NCBI RefSeq assembly: GCF_003024195.1
Contig: NZ_KZ679049.1
Coordinates: 318,556-382,555, forward strand
Length of the DNA: 64,000 bases
Direction: 5' to 3'
Origin: Streptomyces dioscori
Lineage (GTDB): Bacteria > Actinomycetota > Actinomycetes > Streptomycetales > Streptomycetaceae
The notes beneath the pieces were generated by a model. That model had not been told where the DNA came from. It did no database searches and was given only the letters and a program-made list of their open reading frames with translations. The position numbers and the translations under genes are program-made. Below are positions 24,985-32,741 of the stretch, piece by piece. Numbering within the stretch: position 1 is the stretch's first letter; every line of letters begins with the position of its first letter.

Positions 24985-25548
24985 TCACCGGCTGAGATCG
25001 TCGACCGCCTCGATGTGGTCCGCGACCGCGACGACCAGGACGCGGGTGTCCTCCTCGGTGGCCCGCCAGCGGTGGCGCACCCCGCCGGTCAGATACAGGG
25101 TGTCGCCCTTGCCCAGCCGGTACGCGCGGCCCTCCGCCTCGACCTCGACGACGCCTTCGGCCACGTACATCAACTCGTCGTTGCGGTGCTGGAACTCGCG
25201 GCCGGCGTCCTGGTCGCCGGAGAACTCCATGGCGTGCAACTGGTGGTGACCGCGCACCAGGGGGCGCACACGGGGCTCATGGGTGAACTCGGAGTCGTCG
25301 GCGCGCACCACGTCGACACTGCGCGCCGGGTCGGCGGCGGCCAGCAGCTCCACGCGGGTCGTGCCGAGGGCGTCGGCCACGCGTTCCAGTGAGCGCGTAC
25401 TGGGCCGGGCCCGTTCGTTCTCGACCTGGCTGAGGAACGGCACCGACAGGCCGCTGCGCTCCGCGACGACGGCGAGGGTGAGCTCCAGCGCCCGGCGCCG
25501 CCGCCTGACGGCCGCGCCCACTCGAAGGGATTCCTTGTTCTCGTCCAT
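24985..25548 (-). CDS. XRE-family regulator with C-terminal cupin domain
   Basis: A 187-residue regulator. The helix-turn-helix (about 10-65) reads LTLAVVAERSGLSVPFLSQVENERARPS. A small cupin domain follows, with metal-type residues in EFQHRNDELMYVAEGVVEVE and TLYLTGGVRHRWRA. The HTH-cupin layout is shared with PuuR-type and similar amine or sugar repressors. The ATG is 33 nt upstream of the BtuF-like gene start in the same direction, so they may form an operon. A promoter with good spacing lies upstream (25605-25633). Confidence 0.9.
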   Translation of the reverse strand: MDENKESLRVGAAVRRRRRALELTLAVVAERSGLSVPFLSQVENERARPSTRSLERVADALGTTRVELLAAADPARSVDVVRADDSEFTHEPRVRPLVRGHHQLHAMEFSGDQDAGREFQHRNDELMYVAEGVVEVEAEGRAYRLGKGDTLYLTGGVRHRWRATEEDTRVLVVAVADHIEAVDDLSR

Positions 25549-25604
25549 CGCTTCGGCTCCCCCCTGTGCGTCGTCGGTGCGCGGGTTCCTGATGTGTTGT
25601 CTGC

Positions 25605-25633
25605 ACCCTACGGGTGTTCGCCAAACCGTTTCA
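25605..25633 (-). promoter_or_regulatory. Predicted vegetative promoter of the XRE-cupin gene
   Basis: On the minus strand TGAAAC (-35 like) and TAGGGT (-10) are separated by 17 nt, ending about 57 nt ahead of the ATG. TAGGGT is close to the streptomycete HrdB -10 consensus. Predicted only. Confidence 0.5.
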
Positions 25634-25685
25634 TGCGGCCGTCACATTGCCGTAAACATTGCCGCATCCGTCGTGTATATGCGGA

Positions 25686-25723
25686 GAGGGGCGGACGGCA
25701 CCGTACGGCACCGTCCGCCCCTC
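25686..25723 (-). terminator. Terminator hairpin after the betaine transporter operon
   Basis: A perfect 13-bp stem (GAGGGGCGGACGG pairing with CCGTCCGCCCCTC) with a 12-nt loop that itself contains CCGTACGG. It lies 22 nt beyond the stop of the fused permease gene. There is no long U-tract, which is common for streptomycete terminators. Confidence 0.7.
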
Positions 25724-25744
25724 CTCGTCCGTACTCGTCCGCTG

Positions 25745-28357
25745 CTACGGAGTCATACGTTCCACCATGTCCGGGTGCTCCTTGAGCCACGCGGACACGG
25801 CGTCCTCCTCATGTCCCTGGCCGCGGTCCTTGATCTCGGCCTCCAGGCTGCCGAGTTCGTCCTCGCTCATCTTGAAGTTCTTGATCCACTTGGTGAGCTG
25901 CGGATACTCGCCGGGGAACTTCTTGTTGGAGATGGTCCGGATCGTGTTGCCCTCACCGAACAGCTTCTTCTCGTCCGAGAGCTTCGTCAGCTCGTACTCG
26001 CTGTAGGCCCAGTGCGGGGACCACAGGACGACGGCGACGGGCTCCTTCTTGGCGTACGCGCGCTTCAGCTCGGCCAGCATCGCCGGCGTCGAGCCGTCGA
26101 CGACCTCGTACTCCTTGTCGAGCCCGTAGCCCGGAAGCACGTCCTTCTTCAGGAGGTTCATCTCGCCGGTGCCCGGCTCGATCCCGATGATCCTGCCGTC
26201 GAACGTGTCGGCCTTGCCCTTGAGGTCCGCCAGGGACTTGACGTCCTTGACGTAGGAGGGCACCGCGATCTCCAGAGACGTCGGCTCGTACCAGGTGCCG
26301 AGGTCCTTCAGGTTGTCCTTGTGCTTGTTCCAGTAGTTCGACTGCGCGTACGGCAGCCAGGCGTCGAAGTTGAGGTCGATGTCGCCCGAGGCCAGGCCCG
26401 TGTAGACCGGGCCGACGTCCATCTGCTTCAGGTTCAGCGTGTAGCCGCGCCGGGCCAGGACGTCCTTCCACAGGTACGTGACCGCGACGTCCTCGTCCCA
26501 GGGGAACCAGGCGACGTCGATGGCCTTCTTCGCCTCGGCGGGGGTGCCCGACGAGGAGCTCGCGACCGGGGCCAGCTCGTCGACGACCTTGGAGTTGCTC
26601 TTCAGCCAGGTGCGCACGGCGTCCTGCTGAGCGCCCTTGCCCGCCTTGTTGATCTCCGCCTCAAGGCCGGTGAGCTGCTCCTCGGTCATCTTGAAGTCCT
26701 TCAGCCACTTGCCGACGACCGGGTCGTCCTTCGCGAACCCCTTGCGGGACAGCGTGTGCACACCGTCGCCCTTGCCCCAGGCGTTCTTGGTGTCCTCAAG
26801 CTTCTTCAGCTTGTACTCGCTGTACGCCCAGTGCGGCGACCAGAGCGTGCCGACGAACGGCTCCTTCTTGGCGTACGCGCGCTTCAGCTCGGCCAGCATC
26901 GCCGGCGTCGAGCTGTCGACGACCTTGTACTCCTTGTCGAGCCCGTACTCCTTGAGGACCTTCTTCTTGAGGAGGCCCATCATTCCGGCGCTGGACTCGA
27001 TGCCGGTGATCTTGCCGTCGAACTCGCCGGCCTTGCCCTTGAGGTCCTCAAGGGAGTCGATGCCGTCCATGTAGGCCGGCACGCTCAGCTCCAGGGACGT
27101 CGGGCCGAACCACGAGCCGAGGTCGTCGAGCTGCTTGCCGTACTTCTTCCAGTACTCCGCGTGCGTGACCGGCAGCCAGGAGTCGGTCTGGAAGTCGATG
27201 TCCCCCTGCGCGAGGGAGGTGTAGAGGGGGCCCGCGTCGAACTGCTTGACGTCGACCTTGTAGCCGCGCTGCTCCAGGATCTCCTTCCACAGGAAGGTGG
27301 AGGCCACGCCCTCGTCCCACGGGATGTAACCGATGGTGATCTTCTTGCCCTGGCCGACGTTCTTGGAGTCGGACGCGGCAGTCTCGGTGTCGTCGGAGCC
27401 GAACATGCCCATGCCGCCCGCGACGAGCGCGAGGACGACGACACCGATCACGGCGACGGTGGGCTGCGGACGGTAGGTCCAGATCTTCAGGCCCTGCGCG
27501 GCGCGCAGCTTGGCGGCGGCGCGGCGGCCGAGCGGCGAGACCTGCGTGCCCAGCGCGCTGGTCATCCGGTCCAGGTAGATGGCGAGGATGACGATGGCGA
27601 CGCCCGCCTCGGAGCCGAGGCCGACGTTCAGCTGGCCGATGGCCTCGTTCACGTCACCGCCGAGCCCGCCGGTGCCGACCATCCCCGCGATGGCGGCCAT
27701 GGACAGACCCAGCATGATGACCTGGTTGACGCCCGCCATGACGGTGGGCAGGGCCAGCGGCAGCTGGACGCGCAGCAGGATGTTGCCGGGGGTGGTGCCG
27801 AACGCGTCGGCGGCCTCGACCAGTTCCTTGTCGACCTGCCGGATGCCCAGCTCGGTCATCCGGACGCCGGGTGCCAGCGCGAAGATCAGGGTGGCCACGA
27901 TGCCCGCGGGGGCGCCGGTGCCGAAGAACAGGATCGCCGGGATCAGATAGATCATCGCCGGCAGCGTCTGCATGAAGTCGAGCACGGGCCGCACGATGGC
28001 GCTGACCCGGTCCGAGCGGGCCGCCCAGATGCCGACGGGCACGGAGATGACGAGCGCGATGATCGTCGCCACCAGGACCAGCGACAGGGTCACCATCGCG
28101 TTCTCCCACAGTTCGAGGGAGTCGATGAACGCGAATCCCACGAAGGTGAGGAGACCTGCCGAGGTGCCGCGCAGCCAGAACGCGATGACCGCGAAGATGC
28201 CCGCGAGGAGGAGTGGTTCGGGGGCCTGGAGGACGGCGTTGATGCCGTCGTAGGCGCCGAGGAAGACGGTCTTGAAGAAGTCGAAGAGCCACGCCATGTG
28301 GTTCAGCAGCCAGTCGACCGCGTCGTTGACCCAGTCGCCGAAGGGGACTCTAGGCAT
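25745..28357 (-). CDS. Glycine betaine/proline ABC permease fused to two tandem substrate-binding domains
   Basis: An 870-residue fusion. Residues 1 to about 290 form a ProW/OpuAB-type permease with several helices and the EAA-like loop (EAADAFGTTPGNILLRVQLPLALPT). A further helix (TVAVIGVVVLALVAGGMGMF) is followed by two OpuAC-type binding domains: about 338-600 (ITIGYIPWDEGVASTFLW) and about 611-870 (IDVAWFPWDEDVAVTYLW). The two binding domains are homologous, and a 54-nt stretch is identical between them. OpuA systems elsewhere fuse one binding domain; two are unusual outside actinobacteria. It overlaps the ATPase gene by 8 nt. Probable role: osmoprotectant uptake. Confidence 0.92.
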   Translation of the reverse strand: MPRVPFGDWVNDAVDWLLNHMAWLFDFFKTVFLGAYDGINAVLQAPEPLLLAGIFAVIAFWLRGTSAGLLTFVGFAFIDSLELWENAMVTLSLVLVATIIALVISVPVGIWAARSDRVSAIVRPVLDFMQTLPAMIYLIPAILFFGTGAPAGIVATLIFALAPGVRMTELGIRQVDKELVEAADAFGTTPGNILLRVQLPLALPTVMAGVNQVIMLGLSMAAIAGMVGTGGLGGDVNEAIGQLNVGLGSEAGVAIVILAIYLDRMTSALGTQVSPLGRRAAAKLRAAQGLKIWTYRPQPTVAVIGVVVLALVAGGMGMFGSDDTETAASDSKNVGQGKKITIGYIPWDEGVASTFLWKEILEQRGYKVDVKQFDAGPLYTSLAQGDIDFQTDSWLPVTHAEYWKKYGKQLDDLGSWFGPTSLELSVPAYMDGIDSLEDLKGKAGEFDGKITGIESSAGMMGLLKKKVLKEYGLDKEYKVVDSSTPAMLAELKRAYAKKEPFVGTLWSPHWAYSEYKLKKLEDTKNAWGKGDGVHTLSRKGFAKDDPVVGKWLKDFKMTEEQLTGLEAEINKAGKGAQQDAVRTWLKSNSKVVDELAPVASSSSGTPAEAKKAIDVAWFPWDEDVAVTYLWKDVLARRGYTLNLKQMDVGPVYTGLASGDIDLNFDAWLPYAQSNYWNKHKDNLKDLGTWYEPTSLEIAVPSYVKDVKSLADLKGKADTFDGRIIGIEPGTGEMNLLKKDVLPGYGLDKEYEVVDGSTPAMLAELKRAYAKKEPVAVVLWSPHWAYSEYELTKLSDEKKLFGEGNTIRTISNKKFPGEYPQLTKWIKNFKMSEDELGSLEAEIKDRGQGHEEDAVSAWLKEHPDMVERMTP
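26040..26093. repeat. 54-bp exact direct repeat within the fused transporter, copy 1
   Basis: This 54-nt stretch is identical to 26859-26912, exactly 819 nt (273 codons) away and in frame. It encodes the KRAYAKKEP-type segment of each binding domain. The flanking DNA is clearly diverged, so the identity looks like recent gene conversion or strong selection on top of an old domain duplication. Confidence 0.85.
26859..26912. repeat. 54-bp exact direct repeat within the fused transporter, copy 2
   Basis: Second copy of the exact repeat at 26040-26093, in the first (membrane-proximal) binding domain. Recombination between the copies would delete exactly one binding domain in frame. Confidence 0.85.
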
Positions 28358-29438
28358 CGGTCTTCACCGCCCCGAGGGTCTTGCCGCCGGGAGAGTCGCA
28401 GGGCGCGGGTTCCCCCTGCTCGTCACCGAGGAAGCCGACGAGCCGCCGCCGTGGCACGACTCCGACCAGCTTCCCCTTCTTGTCGACGACGGCGACGGGA
28501 TGCGTCAGCCGCGCGCTGATCGCGCACAGGTCGCCGAACGAGGAGTCGGGCCTTGCTGTCTCGCAGCCGCAGTCCGCCTCGTTGCCGCGCAGCTCCGTGT
28601 CCATGACGGAGGCAGCGGTGAGGACGCGGGAGCGGTCGACGTCCTGGGTGAAGGAGGCCACGTAGTCGTTCGCGGGGCGCACGAGGATGTCCTCGGCGGT
28701 GCCTATCTGTACGATCCGGCCGTCCCGCATGACGGCGATGCGGTCGCCCAGGCGCATGGCCTCGTTGAGGTCGTGGGTGATGAACACGATGGTCTTCTTG
28801 AGCTTCTTCTGCAGTTCGATCAGCTGGTCCTGCATGTCGCGGCGGATCAGCGGGTCGAGCGCGCTGAACGACTCGTCCATGAGCAGCAGGTCGGCGTCGG
28901 TGGCGAGGGCGCGGGCGAGGCCCACGCGCTGCTGCATACCGCCGGACAGTTCGTCGGGCCAGGACTTCTCCCAGCCGGCGAGGCCGGCCAGGATCAGGGC
29001 CTTGTTGGCGCGCTCGTGGCGTTCGGCGCGCGGCACCCCCTGCACCTCAAGGCCGTACGCGGCGTTCTCCAGGACGCTGCGGTGCGGGAAGAGCGCGAAG
29101 TGCTGGAAGACCATGCTCACCTTGCGGGAGCGCACCTCGCGCATCTCACGGTCGTTCAGCGCGGTCAGGTCCTGCCCGTCGAAGACGACGCGTCCCGCGG
29201 TCGGCTCCAGAAGGCCGTTGAGCATGCGCAGCAGCGTGGACTTGCCGGATCCCGAGAGTCCCATGACGACGAAGATCTCGCCGGGTTCCACCGTGAAGGA
29301 GGCGTCGATCACCGCGGCGGTGGTGCCGTCGGCGCGCAGTTCCTCACGGTCGGCTCCCCCTCGCAGTCGCTCGACGGCCTCGCCGGGTCGTCTGCCGAAC
29401 ACTTTGTAGAGCTGTTCCGCCTGCAGCCTGGATGACAC
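28350..29438 (-). CDS. Glycine betaine/proline ABC transporter ATP-binding protein with CBS domains
   Basis: A ProV/OpuAA-type ATPase of 362 residues. Walker A is GLSGSGKSTLLRM, the Q-loop lies in MVFQHFALFPHRSVLENAA, the signature is LSGGMQQRVGLARALA, and Walker B is LLLMDESFSALDP. C-terminal CBS-like repeats (VDRSRVLTAASVMD, then ARLTHPVAVVDKKGKLVGVV) fit ionic-strength or nucleotide sensing in this family. I set the start at GTG 29438, with GGAGAGG five nt upstream, instead of the first in-frame ATG. It is the first gene of the operon, and its stop overlaps the fused permease start by 8 nt. Confidence 0.95.
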   Translation of the reverse strand: MSSRLQAEQLYKVFGRRPGEAVERLRGGADREELRADGTTAAVIDASFTVEPGEIFVVMGLSGSGKSTLLRMLNGLLEPTAGRVVFDGQDLTALNDREMREVRSRKVSMVFQHFALFPHRSVLENAAYGLEVQGVPRAERHERANKALILAGLAGWEKSWPDELSGGMQQRVGLARALATDADLLLMDESFSALDPLIRRDMQDQLIELQKKLKKTIVFITHDLNEAMRLGDRIAVMRDGRIVQIGTAEDILVRPANDYVASFTQDVDRSRVLTAASVMDTELRGNEADCGCETARPDSSFGDLCAISARLTHPVAVVDKKGKLVGVVPRRRLVGFLGDEQGEPAPCDSPGGKTLGAVKTDA

Positions 29439-29730
29439 AAGTACCTCTCCGGTCGAACGAAGACGGCCCGCCTCCCCCGCCGGCGGGCCGTGGAGCGATG
29501 CGGGTTCCGCCCGCTCATCCGGTCCGCGCATGTTCAGGTGTGGTTGAAAATGCGACCGGGTTCGCTCCGGTTGCGCCCCTGCCCCGACTCCCTTGGCGCA
29601 AACCCGACCGTGTCCCAGTTCACATTTTGTTTACTTCCCGACGGTTGCGGAACTCGCCTTCGCCCGCCTCGCCGTGCGGGCCGTTTCGCGCACTGTCCGC
29701 GCCGGGCGGTGACTGTCAGTGCCGTACGGC

Positions 29731-30681
29731 ATGATGCGAGGCGTGACGCAGCAGACTCAGCAGCCCCGGCGAACCATGCTCCTCGACACCGCATCCCTGT
29801 ACTTCCGCGCCTACTTCGGGGTGCCGGAATCCGTGAAGGCCCCGGACGGCACTCCTGTGAACGCGGTGCGGGGACTTCTTGAGTTCATCGACCGCCTGGT
29901 GAAGGACCACCACCCGGACGACCTGGTGGCCTGCATGGACGCGGACTGGCGCCCGCAGTGGCGGGTCGACCTGATCCCCTCCTACAAGGCGCACCGTGTG
30001 GCCCGGGAGACGGAGACCGGCCCGGACGAGGAGGAGGTGCCCGACACCCTCTCGCCGCAGGTGCCCGTCATCGAGGAGATCCTGGACGCGCTGGGCATCG
30101 CGCGCGTGGGCGTCGAGGGGTACGAGGCGGACGACGTGATCGGCACGTTCACCGGCCGCGCCACGGGCCCGGTCGACATCGTCACCGGCGACCGCGACCT
30201 GTACCAACTGGTGGACGACGAGCGGGGCATCCGCGTGCTGTACCCGCTCAAGGGCGTCGGCTCCCTGCAGCTCACGGACGAGGCATGGCTGCGCGAGAAG
30301 TACGGCGTCGACGGACCGGGGTACGCGGATCTCGCGCTGCTGCGCGGCGACCCCAGCGACGGGCTGCCGGGCGTGCCGGGCATCGGTGAGAAGACGGCCG
30401 CCAAACTGCTGGCCGAGTTCGGGGACCTGGCCTCGATCATGGCGGCGGTGGACGACCCGAAGGCCAGGCTGACCCCGTCGCAGCGCAAGCGCCTGGCCGA
30501 GTCGCGGCCGTACGTGTCGGTCGCGCCCAAGGTCGTGAAGGTGGCCGGTGACGTGCCCCTGCCGGAGGTGGACACGGCGCTGCCGCGCACGCCTCGGGAT
30601 CCGGCGGCACTCGACGCGCTGGCGGCGCGCTGGGGTCTCGGCGGTTCCTTGACGCGGCTGCTGTCGACTCTGGGTTCCTGA
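29731..30681 (+). CDS. PolA-type 5'-3' exonuclease / flap endonuclease
   Basis: A stand-alone relative of the 5'-nuclease domain of DNA polymerase I, about 316 residues. The metal-site acidic motifs are present: LLDTASLYFRAYFG, VGVEGYEADDVIGT and VDIVTGDRDLYQLVDD. The helix-hairpin-helix region is GLPGVPGIGEKTAAKLLAEF. It would trim flaps or RNA primers during replication and repair. Several starts are possible: GTG 29719, ATG 29731 or 29734, GTG 29743. None has a strong ribosome site, so a leaderless message is possible. It is divergent from the betaine operon. Confidence 0.93.
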   Translation: MMRGVTQQTQQPRRTMLLDTASLYFRAYFGVPESVKAPDGTPVNAVRGLLEFIDRLVKDHHPDDLVACMDADWRPQWRVDLIPSYKAHRVARETETGPDEEEVPDTLSPQVPVIEEILDALGIARVGVEGYEADDVIGTFTGRATGPVDIVTGDRDLYQLVDDERGIRVLYPLKGVGSLQLTDEAWLREKYGVDGPGYADLALLRGDPSDGLPGVPGIGEKTAAKLLAEFGDLASIMAAVDDPKARLTPSQRKRLAESRPYVSVAPKVVKVAGDVPLPEVDTALPRTPRDPAALDALAARWGLGGSLTRLLSTLGS

Positions 30682-30769
30682 GAGGGACACTGGACACGTG
30701 GGGTCGCATCACTGCCCCCTGTCCGACTGAGGCGTGTCACCAGGGTGCGGCACAGGGAGAGGTGCTAAC

Positions 30770-30788
30770 TTAGGTAAGCCTTAGCGAA
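30770..30788 (+). promoter_or_regulatory. Iron box (DmdR/IdeR site) for the siderophore-interacting protein
   Basis: TTAGGTAAGCCTTAGCGAA matches the actinobacterial iron-box consensus TTAGGTTAGGCTAACCTAA at most positions, with the left half nearly perfect. It lies 19 nt ahead of the ATG of the siderophore-interacting protein. DmdR/IdeR with Fe(II) would repress the gene. Confidence 0.85.
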
Positions 30789-30806
30789 CTTATCCTGGAG
30801 GCCGTT

Positions 30807-31658
30807 ATGGCAGAGCGTCCGGCACGCAAGGCTCCCAAGCCGCACTCCGCGCGGGTCGTCCGTACGGAACGGCTGACTCCGCACATGCAGCGCGTGGTCC
30901 TCGGGGGCGAGGGGCTCGCCGACTTCACGGCGGGCACCAGCACCGACCACTACGTGAAGCTGTTGTTCGGCGCCGAGGGCGTGACGTATCCGGAGCCCTT
31001 CGACATGGCGCGGATCCGCGAGGAGTTCCCCCGCGAGCAGTGGCCCGTCACGCGTACGTACACCGTGCGCGCCTGGGACCCCGAGCAGCGTGAACTGACC
31101 CTGGACTTCGTGATCCACGGCGACGAGGGGCTCGCCGGGCCCTGGGCCGCCCATGTCCAGGCGGGCGAGCTCGTACGGTTCCTCGGACCGGGCGGGGCGT
31201 ACGCGCCCGACACCGGGGCCGACTGGCATCTGCTGGCCGGTGACGAGAGCGCGCTGCCCGCCATCGCCGCCTCGCTGGAGGGAATGCCCCACGGAGCACA
31301 GGTGCGTGCCTTCGTGGAGGTCTCCGGGCCCGAGGAGGAGCAGAAGTTCGACTCCGCCGTGGAGGTCGTCTGGCTGCACCGCGGTGAGCGGCCCGTCGGC
31401 GAGGCCCTGGTGGCGGCCGTACGGGCACTGGAGTTCCCGGCGGGCCGGGTGCACGCGTTCGTGCACGGCGAGGCGGGCTTCGTGAAGGAGCTGCGGCGGC
31501 TGCTGCGCGTCGAGCGGGAGATCCCGCGCGAGGACATCTCCATCTCCGGGTACTGGCGGCTGGGGCACAACGAGGACGGGTGGCAGGCCGCGAAGCGGGA
31601 CTGGAACGCGCAGGTCGAGGCCGAGCAGGAGGGTGCGCCTCCTGCCGCCTCAGCCTGA
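30807..31658 (+). CDS. Siderophore-interacting FAD-dependent ferric reductase (SIP family)
   Basis: A 283-residue cytoplasmic flavoprotein that reduces ferric siderophores to release iron. The FAD-binding N-terminal domain has the motif REQWPVTRTYTVRAWDPEQR, and the C-terminal SIP domain includes LAGDESALPAIAASLEGMP and the closing ISGYWRLGHNEDGWQ. A GGAG ribosome site precedes the ATG, and an iron box overlaps the promoter, so expression should rise under iron limitation. No siderophore biosynthesis or uptake gene is adjacent, which is common for this family. Confidence 0.94.
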   Translation: MAERPARKAPKPHSARVVRTERLTPHMQRVVLGGEGLADFTAGTSTDHYVKLLFGAEGVTYPEPFDMARIREEFPREQWPVTRTYTVRAWDPEQRELTLDFVIHGDEGLAGPWAAHVQAGELVRFLGPGGAYAPDTGADWHLLAGDESALPAIAASLEGMPHGAQVRAFVEVSGPEEEQKFDSAVEVVWLHRGERPVGEALVAAVRALEFPAGRVHAFVHGEAGFVKELRRLLRVEREIPREDISISGYWRLGHNEDGWQAAKRDWNAQVEAEQEGAPPAASA

Positions 31659-31691
31659 GGGGGTCCCCTCCGGGGTGGGTACGACTTGTGT

Positions 31692-31735
31692 CTGCGGGTC
31701 GGTAAGGGCTGGTCGCGCAGTTCCCAGCGCCCCTC
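31692..31735 (-). repeat. Dispersed GC repeat, reverse orientation
   Basis: Read on the minus strand this is AGGGGCGCTGGGAACTGCGC followed by GACCAGCC and a CCCGCA tail, the same unit seen at 21.8 and 51.4 kb. It sits between the siderophore-interacting gene and the pseudouridine synthase gene. Confidence 0.75.
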
Positions 31736-31751
31736 TGCGTACGCTGATCAG

Positions 31752-32708
31752 GTGAGAAGCAAAAGCAGGATCCCGCCCTCTCCTCTGCCTCAGCGCGAAG
31801 GGGTGGACCCGGTGCGGGTGCGGCTGCCGGCCGGCGGGGCCTGGAGCACCGTACGGGAGTACCTGCTGGAGCGGCTCGCACCGCGGGCCGCGGTGATCGA
31901 GGGGATGCTCGGCGCCGGGGAGATCGTGGACGCGGACGGGCGGCCGGTGACGGCGGACACGGCCTACGCGCCGGGCCTGTTCGTGTGGTTCCACCGGGAG
32001 CTGCCCGACGAGGAGCGGGTGCCGTTCCCCGTCGAGGTCGTCCACCACGACGAACACATCGTGGTCGCCGACAAACCCCACTTCATCGCCACGACACCCC
32101 GGGGCAGCCATGTCACCGAGACGGTTCTCGCACGGCTGCGGCGGGACCTCGGGCTGCCGGCGCTGGGCGCCGCGCACCGGCTCGACCGGCTCACCGCCGG
32201 ACTCGTGCTGTTCACGGTGCGGCCCGAGGAACGGGGCGCGTACCAGTCCCTGTTCCGCGACCGTCTCGTACGCAAGGAGTACGAGGCGGTGGCGGCGTAC
32301 GCACCGGCGCTGGACCTGCCCGTGACGGTCCGCAGCCGGATCCTGAAGGAGCGGGGCGTGCTCGCCGCCCAGGAGGTGCCGGGCGAGCCGAACGCCGAGA
32401 CCCGGGTCGAGCTGATGGAGCACCGAGAGGGCCGGGCCCGCTACCGGCTGCTGCCGCACACCGGCCAGACCCATCAACTGCGGGTGCACATGAACGCGTT
32501 GGGTGTGCCGATCCTCGGCGACCCGCTGTATCCGGTGGTCACCGGCCCCGTGCCGGCCGGTGACTTCCGGCGCCCGCTTCAACTGCTCGCGCGGGTACTG
32601 GAGTTCACCGATCCGCTCACGGGGCACAGCCATGCGTTCCGCAGCCGACGGGCCCTCCAGGCCTGGTCGGCGCACGACGACTGGTCCGGTGACGGTCGGA
32701 CCGGGTGA
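31752..32708 (+). CDS. RluA-family RNA pseudouridine synthase
   Basis: A pseudouridine synthase of about 318 residues. The catalytic motif is AAHRLDRLTAGLVLF with the conserved Asp, and the C-terminal RLLPHTGQTHQLRVHMNALG is typical of the RluA family. The middle region VVHHDEHIVVADKPHFIATTP marks the KPxG-like substrate loop. A short N-terminal region without a clear S4 domain precedes the core. The target uridine (rRNA or tRNA) cannot be deduced. GTG 31752 is chosen; the open frame upstream runs through a dispersed repeat. Confidence 0.92.
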   Translation: MRSKSRIPPSPLPQREGVDPVRVRLPAGGAWSTVREYLLERLAPRAAVIEGMLGAGEIVDADGRPVTADTAYAPGLFVWFHRELPDEERVPFPVEVVHHDEHIVVADKPHFIATTPRGSHVTETVLARLRRDLGLPALGAAHRLDRLTAGLVLFTVRPEERGAYQSLFRDRLVRKEYEAVAAYAPALDLPVTVRSRILKERGVLAAQEVPGEPNAETRVELMEHREGRARYRLLPHTGQTHQLRVHMNALGVPILGDPLYPVVTGPVPAGDFRRPLQLLARVLEFTDPLTGHSHAFRSRRALQAWSAHDDWSGDGRTG

Positions 32709-32741
32709 CGTCGCGCCGGCCGGACGTCGTGCCGGCCGGGC

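Noticed and set aside
25283..28519. 1078-codon plus-strand frame opposite the betaine transporter
   Set aside because: It mirrors the wobble-position GC of the real minus-strand fusion gene and has no recognisable domain.
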